A DNA stretch of 56,504 nt from Chloroflexota bacterium (GCA_009377635.1 WHTR01000006.1:1-56504); one strand, 5' to 3'. Positions 29,400-39,336 are shown, counted from the first letter of the stretch. The notes: generated from the sequence alone by a model not told the origin. Numbers and translations: made by a program.

Positions 29400-30590
29400 T
29401 CACGTCCAGAGGCCCACAAACGGCACCTGGTGCTCCAGCGTCACGTCGCGGCGCTCGGCGGAGGACTGGCGAATGGCGAGGATGACCTCCAGCGTGGCCA
29501 TACCCCAGTGGGCATCAACGACCGAGGGGCGATTCTCAGTCACTGCCGCGAACAGCTCCGCCACCTCGTTGCGAGGTCCGGCCACCGGCTCGCATGGGAT
29601 CTCCGAGCGCCCGTCGTCAGTGTAGATGTACAGTCCGTTTTCCGATTGACGGACGTCTCCGCGCTCGCAGCTCACGATGGTGAGGCCGTAAAAGGGCTGA
29701 TGATGTCGTCCTTCTCCTAGACCCGCCTGTGTGCCCTGGTCCGCTGGCCCAGCATACCGGGGCAATGCGTATTTCTCCTTCGGATCGAGCGGGCGCATTT
29801 GCCGGTACTTTCCCTCATACAGCAGCTCCACGGGGACCTGTGGCCCACCTTCGCCGATGCCCCAGGTGAGCTCTCCGGTGTCGAAATAGCCGTACGCGTT
29901 GTTACTGACCAGCGCTGGCGTGCCGTCCTCGAACTCCAAGAAGACCGCGTAGTTGCCTTCCGTGTCGAAGTCCTGGGACCAGCGACCGGTCGTCGCCCGC
30001 ACGCTGTTCACCAGGCCGCCACCGATGCTCCGCACGATGTCCAACTGGTGGGGCCCCTGCCGATAGGTAAGCCCGCCACCCCGCTCGGTGTCCAGCTCCG
30101 TCGACAGAAAGGTGTTGTTCACGAGCCAGCCTCGATAGTTCCAGGAGTTGATCTGGATCACCCGGCCCAATTGCCCGCTCGCCACCACCTCACGCATCTT
30201 CCGGACCGGCGGGTCGAAGACCTTCGACCGCTGGACGTATTTCACATTGTTCCGCTCGACCGCCTCGATCATGGCCTGCGCTTGCGGGAGATTCAGAGCC
30301 ATGGGCTTCTCACAGACCACGTGCTTGCCGTTGTCCGCTGCCATGATCACGTGCTCCATATGCCGCTCGTTGGGCGTAGCGATCCAGATCACGTCCACGT
30401 CGGCGCTCCGACACATGGCGTCCACGCTGTCGAAGGTACGCAGCCCTCGCGCCCGGAACGGCTCCAGCGCCGGGGGGCGCGTGTCGGCCACGGCCGCCAG
30501 CTCGACCCCCGGCGTCCGGTTGAACCAGGGCAGTACGATCCGGCCAGCAATGCCCAGGCCCGCCATTGCGACTCGTATCGTGTCCGCCAT
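29400..30590 (-). CDS. Gfo/Idh/MocA family oxidoreductase
   Basis: MADTIRVAMAGLGIAGRIVLPW, VIWIATPNERHMEHVIMAADNGKHVVCEKPMALNLPQAQAM. ATG at 30590. Confidence 0.92.
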   Translation of the reverse strand: MADTIRVAMAGLGIAGRIVLPWFNRTPGVELAAVADTRPPALEPFRARGLRTFDSVDAMCRSADVDVIWIATPNERHMEHVIMAADNGKHVVCEKPMALNLPQAQAMIEAVERNNVKYVQRSKVFDPPVRKMREVVASGQLGRVIQINSWNYRGWLVNNTFLSTELDTERGGGLTYRQGPHQLDIVRSIGGGLVNSVRATTGRWSQDFDTEGNYAVFLEFEDGTPALVSNNAYGYFDTGELTWGIGEGGPQVPVELLYEGKYRQMRPLDPKEKYALPRYAGPADQGTQAGLGEGRHHQPFYGLTIVSCERGDVRQSENGLYIYTDDGRSEIPCEPVAGPRNEVAELFAAVTENRPSVVDAHWGMATLEVILAIRQSSAERRDVTLEHQVPFVGLWT

Positions 30591-30652
30591 TCGGCGTGCT
30601 CCAGAGGTTGCCGGGCCGCGGTTGGCGCCTCTGCTCCGACTATCGAGAGCGG

Positions 30653-31183
30653 TCAGAGCACCGGCAACTGCCACAAAGCTTGATCATTGTTGATCAAGGA
30701 GACCTTTTTCCGACGGATTCGCCACCGGCCGTCAATCTGGGTCAGCAGGTGCTCCCAGGTCCCTGCGTACTGAGCTTCGCGGCCCTGCCTCGCAAAAGAC
30801 ACGACCTGGCTCGAGATTACGAGAAGCTCGTTGTCACCAGTCCACGCTGGAATCACATTGCCAACCAGGTGGCGATAGCTGGGTGGCGGCGACTGCGGCC
30901 CGATGCCTGGAAGCTTCAGACGGTAGACCCGGTGCTCCAAACCGCTGAGGTTCTCGTACGCGAGTTGGCCCCTTTCCTTCGGGTCGGAATCTGCGCTGCC
31001 ATTCGGCACCCAGTACAGCGCGTCAACGGTGAAGAGCGCCAGCCATTCGTCGTACTGCCGGCTGTCGACCAGCCAGGCCTCCCGGTAGAGGAATTGCTCC
31101 ACATCGTATTGGAGTGCCGGCCCGCCGAGCGTCCGAAGCACGCCGGTCATCGTCTGTCCGGCTCCGACATGAGTCGCGCCCAC
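30653..31183 (-). CDS. Aromatic-ring-hydroxylating dioxygenase beta subunit
   Basis: 176 aa; VEQFLYREAWLVDSRQYDEWLALFTVDALYWVP...RHLVGNVI...WRIRRKKVSLINND; overlaps the alpha subunit gene. Confidence 0.88.
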   Translation of the reverse strand: MGATHVGAGQTMTGVLRTLGGPALQYDVEQFLYREAWLVDSRQYDEWLALFTVDALYWVPNGSADSDPKERGQLAYENLSGLEHRVYRLKLPGIGPQSPPPSYRHLVGNVIPAWTGDNELLVISSQVVSFARQGREAQYAGTWEHLLTQIDGRWRIRRKKVSLINNDQALWQLPVL

Positions 31184-32424
31184 TCGCGGTAGAAGCCACG
31201 AGACAACAGGTCGGTCATCGAGTTGCTTTCTCGGTCTCCGTCCTCATTAACGCGCTCGTCGCGACCCATCTTGAAGAGCACCCACTGATCGACGTCAGCC
31301 CTCAAACCGCGTTGGACGCGCGTTAGGGCCTCCAGGTCGTCAACCTGGACGAAACCTGCGGGAGAACCCCACCCCGCGGTCAGTTCCAGGTTGGCCTGGT
31401 TGTACTCATCGGGCGCTCCAACGAGCCTGCAGGCGTACGTCTGGACTTCGCTTTGGTCCACGGCCAGCGGACGAACGATGCGGAAGTGATTCATATTCGT
31501 CTGAATGAAGAGGTTGGGGTAGATGAAAACGTGGAGGTCTGTTGCGACCAAACGACGAGCCTCGTCCGGCCCGACGCGCTCGCTGAGCGCTGTTATGTAT
31601 TCCGCGAGCTTCGGGGGATCCCCGAAAGACCGGGGAGGGCTGAATGTCATCATGGCATGGCCACGTGCAAAGCTGCGCTGGATGCGGCTTCCGACGTCCG
31701 AGGGCCGTGAGGCGGGGCCGCTTGACTGCGCTCCGGCCCCATTCGGCTCCTGGCGCCGTCGGCGTGGGCCGAAGCCGGCTGGATGCACGAACTGCGGGTG
31801 GTAGTTGTCCCCGAAATTGTCGAGCTGCAACTTCCAGTTTCCTACGTACCGCTGCTTGACGGGTTTAGTGGCCTGAACTTTTCGTTCGGGCGCGCGGCCA
31901 GAAAACTGATCGACCCACGGTGCAGCATGTCCGAGATGCTCCAAAAGATCCGGGCCGTCGCTGCCGAAGCTGACGAAGAGGAACCCACCATAGGTCGCCA
32001 CCCTCGGCAGACGTCCCAGGCCAAAGCTCGCGATGTCAAAGTCGGGGCCGAACTCCTCACGATATGGGACGCTAATCAATTCACCGTTGCTCAGGTACGT
32101 CCACCCGTGGTACGGGCATCTGAATACATTGGTCTTGCCGTAAGGGATCTCGCAAACCGTCGCGCCGCGGTGCCGGCACGAGTTGAGGAGCGCGTAGATC
32201 TTGCCATCCACATGCCGGGTGAGGATGATCGGCCGTCCATCGATGTCCTCGGTCTTGAAATCGCCGGGCTCGGGGATTTCACTTTCATGGCCTACGCAGA
32301 CCCACGTGCGGCCGAAGATGCGCTTCATCTCCGCATTGAAGATCGCCGGATCGGCAAAAATCCTGCGGCGCACCATGTCTTCTCTCACGAGGTCCATGGT
32401 CCGAAGCCGCATCTCAATTGCCAT
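31147..32424 (-). CDS. Aromatic-ring-hydroxylating dioxygenase alpha subunit (Rieske)
   Basis: 425 aa; CRHRGATVCEIPYGKTNVFRCPYHGWTY; WKLQLDNFGDNYHPQFVH. Confidence 0.92.
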   Translation of the reverse strand: MAIEMRLRTMDLVREDMVRRRIFADPAIFNAEMKRIFGRTWVCVGHESEIPEPGDFKTEDIDGRPIILTRHVDGKIYALLNSCRHRGATVCEIPYGKTNVFRCPYHGWTYLSNGELISVPYREEFGPDFDIASFGLGRLPRVATYGGFLFVSFGSDGPDLLEHLGHAAPWVDQFSGRAPERKVQATKPVKQRYVGNWKLQLDNFGDNYHPQFVHPAGFGPRRRRQEPNGAGAQSSGPASRPSDVGSRIQRSFARGHAMMTFSPPRSFGDPPKLAEYITALSERVGPDEARRLVATDLHVFIYPNLFIQTNMNHFRIVRPLAVDQSEVQTYACRLVGAPDEYNQANLELTAGWGSPAGFVQVDDLEALTRVQRGLRADVDQWVLFKMGRDERVNEDGDRESNSMTDLLSRGFYREWARLMSEPDRR

Positions 32425-32437
32425 CCATCGCCCTCAA

Positions 32438-32629
32438 TTAGCCGTCGACCGGGCCGGCCAGGGCCGGCGCCAGCTGCTCGCCCATCAGCCGCACGCGCAC
32501 CGGGGCACCGTCGGGCTCCGCCAGCTACTCAGACAAGAGCGCCGGCAGCCAGTACCGGCGGATCATGGCCCCCATAGCGGTACCGGGGCCAATTCGGGTC
32601 AACAGCTCGTTCTCTTCGGAGGTGAGCAT
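32438..32629 (-). pseudogene. N-terminal remnant of a Rieske oxygenase with an in-frame stop
   Basis: MLTSEENELLTRIGPGTAMGAMIRRYWLPALLSE*LAEPDGAPVRVRLMGEQLAP; intact paralogue at 24028-25296 has MLSREENELLTRTGPGVPMGELFRRYWLPALLSEELPAADGPPIRVRLLGEDL. Confidence 0.88.
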
Positions 32630-32707
32630 CGCGTCTCTCCGTCCGCCGGTCGACCGCCCCCGCAGCCCATTCAAAACGACGAAAACACGTTCCTTGACCA
32701 GATTGGC

Positions 32708-33895
32708 CTAGCCCTCGTCGAGATGGAAGAAGCGGATGGCGTTCCCGGCCAACATCAGGTATTTCTCGTCCTCCGGCACTCCCGCGTACTCCCGCTCGAT
32801 CTGCTGCAGGGAATGCGGCCAGTCGCCGGCAGCATGGGCAAAATCACTGCCCCACATGATCGTTTCGACCCCGATCTCGTGGCGCATCCGAATGCCGAAG
32901 GGGTCGGAGAGGAACCCCCACAGGTTGTGCCGCCTGACGTACTCTCTGAGCGGGGTCTCGAGAAACTCGAACCCAAACTGGTCCCGGGCCAGGTACTTGT
33001 ACCGCTCGTAGTTGGACTCCGCCTGCACGAGCGTGGACGGGAGCCAGCCGATCAGCGTCTCACCCCAGTAGATCTGCAGGTCCGGGAAACGGTCGTAAAC
33101 GCCGGCCATCGCCATCTGGACCGGGGCGACGATGCCCTCGAACGTGTAACGGAAGAACCAGGGGCGCATCGGGTCGCGGGCGAAGAACCCGCCGGCTCGG
33201 TCTGCCGATTCGGGCCTCTGGTAGTCGAATGTGGGCTCATCGTCGCGGGCCATGCGAGTCGAGCCCGAGCCGCAGTGGCGTGTGACCGCCATCTTCATGT
33301 CTAGGACTGCCGCCCAGAACCTGTCGTCCTCGGCGGTGGGATGGGGCTTCCCGCCGGGGTAGCGGTCGATCTGCACGCCCTTCAGGCCGGCGTTGGCGCA
33401 ATACTCCATCTCCTTGATGGCGGCATCGGCGCCGGCGACGGGAATGACACCTAGGGGGATCAACCGATGAGGATCGACCGCGGCGTACTCCTCAGCGAGA
33501 TACTCGTTGTACGCGTGGTTAATGGCGAGGTAGGCCTCGGAATCGGGAATCGAACGCAACATGTCCAGATTCCCCGGCTGCGTCGAAAACATGATTTCGG
33601 CATCTACCCCGTCCTGGTCCTGCTCCTTGAGTCGTTGCTCGGGGTCCCCTGCTCCCGCGACCTTGTCGAAGGTCGGTACTTGCTTGTGAATCTCGGACTT
33701 GGGCACGCCGGCGTGCTGAAGATAGTCGATCACGCGGGGCTGGCCCCCCGGCATCAGGAACGCGTCGGCGCCGCTCTCCAGCTTGACCACCTTTGGCGCG
33801 AGGTCCCGCCACTTGGCCGGTACGCGGTGCCTCCAACGGTCCGGCGAGAGGTCGAGGTGGGAATCAGCCGAAATGATCCGATACTTCCGGTCCAT
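32708..33895 (-). CDS. Amidohydrolase family protein
   Basis: MDRKYRIISADSHLDLSPDRW...TIMWGSDFAHAAGDWPHS; ATG at 33895. Confidence 0.9.
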   Translation of the reverse strand: MDRKYRIISADSHLDLSPDRWRHRVPAKWRDLAPKVVKLESGADAFLMPGGQPRVIDYLQHAGVPKSEIHKQVPTFDKVAGAGDPEQRLKEQDQDGVDAEIMFSTQPGNLDMLRSIPDSEAYLAINHAYNEYLAEEYAAVDPHRLIPLGVIPVAGADAAIKEMEYCANAGLKGVQIDRYPGGKPHPTAEDDRFWAAVLDMKMAVTRHCGSGSTRMARDDEPTFDYQRPESADRAGGFFARDPMRPWFFRYTFEGIVAPVQMAMAGVYDRFPDLQIYWGETLIGWLPSTLVQAESNYERYKYLARDQFGFEFLETPLREYVRRHNLWGFLSDPFGIRMRHEIGVETIMWGSDFAHAAGDWPHSLQQIEREYAGVPEDEKYLMLAGNAIRFFHLDEG

Positions 33896-34254
33896 CGTAT
33901 TCGCCCCCGCATTGGTTTGGGCCTGTTGGCCGCGTGACCCTCCTGCCTGCCTCGTGGCGGAACGACCCGGCGGCGCCTGCCAAATGATGAACACATGCTC
34001 GGTCTCGCGGGTGATCCCCATACTACGCGGGCCTCACGAATGGCGTCAAGACAGCGACACGGGTAATCTTTGCTGCTGGGTTCTTCGTGTCGCGGGTGAA
34101 GGCGAGTGGCACCTCGATCAGCATGTGCACGTGGTGATCCGCGGCAGCCTTGGCAACTACGTTCAGGAGCCAGACGCGAACGAAAGTAAAGGCCAAGAGC
34201 CACGTCCGGTCCCTGATGCGTCTCATGTTCACCCGCTCGGTAGTGATGCTGTCG

Positions 34255-35169
34255 CTACTCCTCCCAAAGGTGGTTGAACTGCGTGGCGACCACCCCCTCG
34301 TATGGCACTGGCCCGGAGAGTAGGCCGACGTCCTGCGCGAACTGGTTGACCCCGGCGACCGCGTCCTCGGAGATGGTCGGTTCGTAGAAGGGCGTGTCGC
34401 GTCGGACCAGCTCTGCAATGAGCTCGGCCTCCTCGGGCGGGAACCAGCGGCGTCCCACCTGTGTAGCGAGCGATGGGTCTACGCTGAGGGCTCGCTGCGT
34501 CTTCAGGACCGCCCGTACCGCGCCCGCGGCTGCCTGCGGCTGCTCCGCAATGAGTCGGTCAGAGGTGATGAGGGCCGGAAAGGTGTAGCGCCGCGCCGCC
34601 GGCGGGCCATCGCCGCGCCGGACGTCGAGCAGGACCTTGGCGATTCCCTCGCGCACGCCCAGCTCCGCCCGCATTGCATTCCCCCAGTAGGCGTCCGCGA
34701 GGCCCGTCTGAATGGCCTCGATCCCGAGGCGCGACCAGCTTGCACTGGGGTTGTAGGGCGGCGCCCCAACGACCTGGACGTTGTCGCGCTCCACGTCGAT
34801 GTCGGCGTCAACCAACAGCCGCGTCAGGGCGAGCCGCGGCCCTGCGGTGGCGCTGATGCGCTGACCCTTCAGCGCTCTGACGTCACCGCGGCGGGCGTCG
34901 AGGTCGGCGCGCACGGCCAGGAACCAGTAGCCGTGTTGCGACAGCGCGCAGAGCAGCTTGCCTCCGCGCCAGTCCGGAAAGACGTTCAGCCCGCCGTACG
35001 CAGAGTTCCCGAGGAAATCAATCTCCCCGTCCCGCAGGGCCTGGGCCGGATTAGCCGGCGGCAGCACAAACTCGGCGTTCACCCCCTCGGCCTGGAAGAA
35101 CCCCAGTTCGACGGCGGCGGTCGCCACGAAGTACGAGGGGGAGACCACGTCGGAGACGGTGAGCCGCAT
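34255..35169 (-). CDS. ABC transporter substrate-binding protein (NMT1/SsuA-like)
   Basis: 304 aa; YFVATAAVELGFFQAEGVNAEFVLPPANPAQALRDGEIDFLGNSAYGGL. Confidence 0.8.
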   Translation of the reverse strand: MRLTVSDVVSPSYFVATAAVELGFFQAEGVNAEFVLPPANPAQALRDGEIDFLGNSAYGGLNVFPDWRGGKLLCALSQHGYWFLAVRADLDARRGDVRALKGQRISATAGPRLALTRLLVDADIDVERDNVQVVGAPPYNPSASWSRLGIEAIQTGLADAYWGNAMRAELGVREGIAKVLLDVRRGDGPPAARRYTFPALITSDRLIAEQPQAAAGAVRAVLKTQRALSVDPSLATQVGRRWFPPEEAELIAELVRRDTPFYEPTISEDAVAGVNQFAQDVGLLSGPVPYEGVVATQFNHLWEE

Positions 35170-35536
35170 GACAACACGTCCTCAGAGGCCCTCGCCCCGC
35201 GGTCAGGGGAGGGGGGATTCCGTTCAGCCACGTATGTGCGTCGGATGTGACTATCGAGTAGTTTGCATCAGTGCGCGCCCGGCGCGCTCCGCCAGCGCAA
35301 CCATCGCGGACATTCAGAACGCGGGATATCGGGGATCCCGCTCAGTGTACATTACACTACCGTTCGCACCGAGCACACAGAACCCTCGCCCCGCTTAGGG
35401 TCGGGGCTGCTGAGAATCCCGGGGGGAGCTATCACGTCGACGAACACGAAGCCGCCCGCAGTCGCGTATAGACACGTGTACCTCGATGCTGACAGCTTTT
35501 ACTCCGGCACGTGCGATGTCTTCGTCCCCATCGTGC

Positions 35537-36493
35537 CTATGTGTCGAGCGTGCTGGGGTGGAACATCTCCTCCGGCTCCAATCTGCGCGGCGTGAGGCCC
35601 TGCCGGTGCGCATACTCCAGCATCTTGTCCACCTCAGCTCGGGTTTCCCGGAACCCCCACCGATACAGATCGGGCCCGGCTGCTGCCTGCTCCTCCTCCC
35701 AGAGGGCGCGGTACCAGAGCGAGGTCTGGTGTACCCGCTGCCGCTGTAGCCACTGATAGCAGCGCTGCTTCGACTGCTGCCAGGCGTCGAACAAGCTCAT
35801 GGCTACCCAGGGGTGGGCGTCCAACACGGTGGTCTTGATGAGCAGCGTGTGCATGATGGGGAAGAAGCCGGTGCGGTGAAAATACGCCCGCTCCAGCTCG
35901 GCATAGTTCGGAAACAGGAAGTCGATGTCCGGATGGACGCCGGGGGCCCACGTGCCCGTTGTGATGCCGGCATCGATCGCTCCTGAGGCGAGGAGGTCGA
36001 ACTGTGTAGCGCCCGGCGGTGCGAGCTCGAGCTTCAGCCAGGATGGTTGCTGCCATTCCGCTTCCCGCACGGCCCGCTCCGCCACCCACGTGATCGACCG
36101 CAGGTCGACGCCGTGATCGTCTTCCAGGAGGCCTCGGGCCCACAAGGCGGTGGTGGTCAACCAGGTCTGGATCCCGACACGCTTGCCGTTGAGATGAATG
36201 GGAGCGGTTATCCCGGACCGCTTGTTCACGTAGATATACGAATGGCGAAACATGCGTTTGCAGAAGATCGGGATCGCCGTGAGGCCCAAACGTCGGCGCG
36301 GAACATCCGCGATGTATTCGCCGGTGAAGAACTCAGCGACGTCGAATCTGCCGGCGCGGCTGTCAGCCTGCCGCCGAGAGTCGTCGGCGTTAGGCGTAAT
36401 CTCCAGATCGATGTCACGCGGCTTGACCTCGCCGCGTATCAAAGCCCGGCTACGATCGTAAGGACAGCAGGTCATGGTCAGTCTCAAAGCCAC
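35537..36493 (-). CDS. 4,5-dihydroxyphthalate decarboxylase-like / substrate-binding fold protein
   Basis: 318 aa; MTCCPYDRSRALIRGEVKPRDIDLEI, FDVAEFFTGEYIADVPRR, IPIFCKRMFRHSYIYVNKRSGI, GKRVGIQTWLTTTALWARGLLEDDHGVD. Confidence 0.8.
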   Translation of the reverse strand: MALRLTMTCCPYDRSRALIRGEVKPRDIDLEITPNADDSRRQADSRAGRFDVAEFFTGEYIADVPRRRLGLTAIPIFCKRMFRHSYIYVNKRSGITAPIHLNGKRVGIQTWLTTTALWARGLLEDDHGVDLRSITWVAERAVREAEWQQPSWLKLELAPPGATQFDLLASGAIDAGITTGTWAPGVHPDIDFLFPNYAELERAYFHRTGFFPIMHTLLIKTTVLDAHPWVAMSLFDAWQQSKQRCYQWLQRQRVHQTSLWYRALWEEEQAAAGPDLYRWGFRETRAEVDKMLEYAHRQGLTPRRLEPEEMFHPSTLDT

Positions 36494-36518
36494 TTTCGTT
36501 TCTCCTGATGGTTAGCGG

Positions 36519-36605
36519 TCAGCGCAGGGCAAAACCGCCGTAGACGGCGATGGTATTGCCGGTGATGAAGTCGGCGTCATCGGAAATCAGGAACGCTACG
36601 GGAGC
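36519..36605 (-). pseudogene. C-terminal tip of a short-chain dehydrogenase/reductase
   Basis: LAPVAFLISDDADFITGNTIAVYGGFALR*; no Rossmann N-terminus upstream. Confidence 0.65.
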
Positions 36606-36784
36606 CAGCGAGCGGCAGCTCATGAATTTTACCTTCGCCCAGAGCTGGAGAATGCGGGCGTAGAGCCGCGGCGTGGATCGGCTGAAGCGTGCGAGTCTAT
36701 GGGGACACGAACCGGTGAGCGAGCGCGCTAAGGCGCGCTTCGGCCGCTTTGGCCGTCCGCCGACGGGAGAACCGGCGGCCCCAT

Positions 36785-37081
36785 TCAACGCGGCGTGATG
36801 AGATTCTGCTCGACATGACCGTACTGACACGTAGTAGCAGCAACGGTAGCTTGCGCCATCTCCTGGTCGCCGTCTACAACCGCATCGTAGAGCGCGAGGA
36901 TCGGCCACGGACCCTGACACGCAAAGGTCGACCAGCAGCCGGAGGCGCCCATCTCGTAGTAGGCACAACTGGGTCTCCTGGAAAAAATGGGGATCTTGCC
37001 GTGGATGATCCGGTGGCCGTCCTTCAAGCAGACCACGTTCGGAGTCTTGACTAGCTCCTCGATTACGCGCGCGGGGATGTG
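36785..37081 (-). pseudogene. Internal/C-terminal fragment of a DapA-family aldolase
   Basis: HIPARVIEELVKTPNVVCLKDGHR..IIHGKIPIF...YYEMGASGCWSTFACQGPWPILALYDAVVDGD aligns with RIPVRAFPELVKNPNLVCMKDSHR...IIDGKIAHM...YYGMGAAGCWSIDAYRGPWPIIRLYQACVEGD of the 40838-41815 gene. Confidence 0.8.
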
Positions 37082-37105
37082 CCCCGGTGGTTCAAGCTGA
37101 GCGCC

Positions 37106-38104
37106 CTACGCTTTTTCTTCGCGATAGAGCCCGAAGGTCTCGGCGATCGGAAAATCACCGATGGAGAAGAGGATCGCGGGCGCAGTCGTGGATCGGTTGC
37201 GATGCTGATGCCAGCGCCAGGACGGAATCGTGAACTGGTCGTGGTCCTCCCAGTCCAGCGCCTTGGGCTCGTCCAGATCTAGCGTGCTGACGCCCTGCCC
37301 CTGCACAACCAGGTAGCGTACCGATCCCGTGTGGCGGTGGGAGCGCGTCGCCTCGCCCGGGCGCAGCAGTTGAATCCTGGCCCCCATCGTCGGCAACGTG
37401 TGTCCTCCGGTGACCGGATTCGTGTATTCGAGCAAGACCCCATCATGGGGGTCGCACTCTTCCTCTGCCGCCATGCGCTCTAAGACCGGCAGGGTGTCCC
37501 GGAACTTGTAGGCGAAGGGAACCCAAGGGTTCGGGCTCCCCACCAGCCGGGCGGGACGGGTCACCCCGTAGAACTGGTTGTGGTAGCCATCGGGGTGAGT
37601 CAGCGGCTGCTGGGCCAGCCGCTCCCGCTCCGGGTCCCGTTCCCGCTCCGGCGGGAACTCCCAGAATTCCGCCTCGAGCAAGCCCACCAGGGCGTTGTCG
37701 AGCATGTCCATCCAGATGACGGGCTGGGAGCCGGGGTTCGAGTGGTCGTGCCAGCCCCAGTTGGGTTGTACCAGGAGATCCCCTGGCTCCATGAACATCT
37801 GCTCGCCATTACAGGTCGTGTAGGCCGTGCCGTCTCCCGTGACCACAAAGCGCATAGCGGACATGGTGTGCCGGTGGGCGGCCGCCCGCTCGCCAGGCAT
37901 GACGATCTGGTAGCCGCCCACGAGCCGACGTTCGGTCTGCTCCAGGCCCATGACCTCCGCAGCATCGAGCAACAAGGGGTAGACCTCGCGCCACCGGGTC
38001 ACGCGCGGGTCCGGGGGACGGCGCCGTTCCGGGCGCATCCAATACGCAAAGAGGCCTTTCTCGAGAATTTTTTGGTTGAGGGCCGCCAATCGATCTGCGC
38101 TCAC
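37106..38104 (-). CDS. Bicupin (gentisate 1,2-dioxygenase-like) protein
   Basis: 332 aa; PGERAAAHRHTMSAMRFVVTGDG and PGEATRSHRHTGSVRYLVVQGQG. Confidence 0.88.
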   Translation of the reverse strand: MSADRLAALNQKILEKGLFAYWMRPERRRPPDPRVTRWREVYPLLLDAAEVMGLEQTERRLVGGYQIVMPGERAAAHRHTMSAMRFVVTGDGTAYTTCNGEQMFMEPGDLLVQPNWGWHDHSNPGSQPVIWMDMLDNALVGLLEAEFWEFPPERERDPERERLAQQPLTHPDGYHNQFYGVTRPARLVGSPNPWVPFAYKFRDTLPVLERMAAEEECDPHDGVLLEYTNPVTGGHTLPTMGARIQLLRPGEATRSHRHTGSVRYLVVQGQGVSTLDLDEPKALDWEDHDQFTIPSWRWHQHRNRSTTAPAILFSIGDFPIAETFGLYREEKA

Positions 38105-38124
38105 GGTAGCCTCCTTTGAGCCAT

Positions 38125-38166
38125 CAGCTTTCAGCTTTCAGTTATCGACCTTCAGCTCTCAGCTTC
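38125..38166. repeat. Degenerate 7-bp tandem repeat (CAGCTTT-like, about 6 units)
   Basis: CAGCTTT CAGCTTT CAGTTAT CGACCTT CAGCTCT CAGCTTC. Confidence 0.75.
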
Positions 38167-39336
38167 TTGATCCGGGCCGCTGATCGCCAGCTTGTAGAGT
38201 CGGGCAGCGCTCCTCCACAGCACCTGCTCGCGCGCCTCAATCGAAAGCCCATGGAAACAACGACTGATCGTTTCCTGGGTGTGTGGCCAGGTCGAGGTCG
38301 CCAGCGGAAAGTTCGTCGACCAGAGGATGTGGTCGGCCCCAAAATAGTTGGCGAAGGGTGTCACCTGATCGTACCACCCGTTGAAGTAGCATTGCCGTCG
38401 GAACATCTCAATCGGCGTCAGCTCATACCCGGCGTGTTCCACCCCCGCGTACGTCCATGGCTCGTGGGAAAGGCCGTCGCCCTCGAACTGGTGGCTGGTC
38501 CACTCGAGGTGGATCATTCCCCAGCTCAGGGCGCTCTCGGCGAACACCAGGCGCAGCCTCTCATGTCTCAGCGCTACGCGCGAGAACAGGAACAGAGTGA
38601 CCAACGTCGAGCTGTTGACGGCCGTCATCACTCCGGCCAGGGCCTCGGCCAGCGGGGGTGAGGGCGCATAGGGCACCTGTTGAGAGCCCCCCGCATGTAG
38701 ACAGAGTGGGACGTCCAGCTCCTCGCAGATCGTCCACACGGGATCCCACTCCGCCTCTCCCAGATAGGGCACGTCTCGCAGCTCCATGGGCACCCCGGGG
38801 AAAACAACACCCCGGTGGCCCATGCCGACGGCGCGCCGAATCTCGGCCACCGTCGCAGCGGGCGGCCAGACAGGCACGATGCACTGGGGAATGAAACGCT
38901 CGCTGGCACCGCTCCACTCCTCGATCAGCCAGTCGTTGTACGCCCGCACGCAGGCCAGCTCGAGCTCCGGGTCCTGGAGGCGTCCGAACGCCTCGCCCGC
39001 TAATCCAGCTACGGTAGGGAAGAGCGCTGAGCCGTCGACGCCCGCTGCATCCATGACCTTCAGCCGCTCCGCTGGCACGTAGGCGGCCGGGGGGACCTCA
39101 TCCCATCGGGTCGGCTCCCCGTTGATGTCGGCCATGAACGCTCCGGCCCGGGCCACGCGACCCTCCAGGAGCACCTGCCCATCGACCACCCACCGCTCGC
39201 TGCCATCTGCGGTGTGCTCGAGTCGCGGGATCCGCTCGCCCCACTGGCGCTTCGAGAGGCGAGCGGTCCACAGATCCGGTGGTTCCTGCACGTGGTCGTC
39301 GACGCTGATGAAGCCGTTTTTGAGCTGCATAAACAA
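38152..39336 (-). CDS. Amidohydrolase family protein
   Basis: 394 aa; GFISVDDHVQEPPDLWTARL...DHILWSTNFPLATSTWPHT. Confidence 0.9.
   Translation of the reverse strand: MFMQLKNGFISVDDHVQEPPDLWTARLSKRQWGERIPRLEHTADGSERWVVDGQVLLEGRVARAGAFMADINGEPTRWDEVPPAAYVPAERLKVMDAAGVDGSALFPTVAGLAGEAFGRLQDPELELACVRAYNDWLIEEWSGASERFIPQCIVPVWPPAATVAEIRRAVGMGHRGVVFPGVPMELRDVPYLGEAEWDPVWTICEELDVPLCLHAGGSQQVPYAPSPPLAEALAGVMTAVNSSTLVTLFLFSRVALRHERLRLVFAESALSWGMIHLEWTSHQFEGDGLSHEPWTYAGVEHAGYELTPIEMFRRQCYFNGWYDQVTPFANYFGADHILWSTNFPLATSTWPHTQETISRCFHGLSIEAREQVLWRSAARLYKLAISGPDQEAES

Noticed and set aside
34023-34223. Minus-strand ORF tail MRRIRDRTWLLAFTFVRVWLLNVVAKAAADHHVHMLIEVPLAFTRDTKNPAAK...
   Set aside because: Possible small protein or gene remnant between an amidohydrolase and a substrate-binding protein gene, but no family signal or clear ribosome site.
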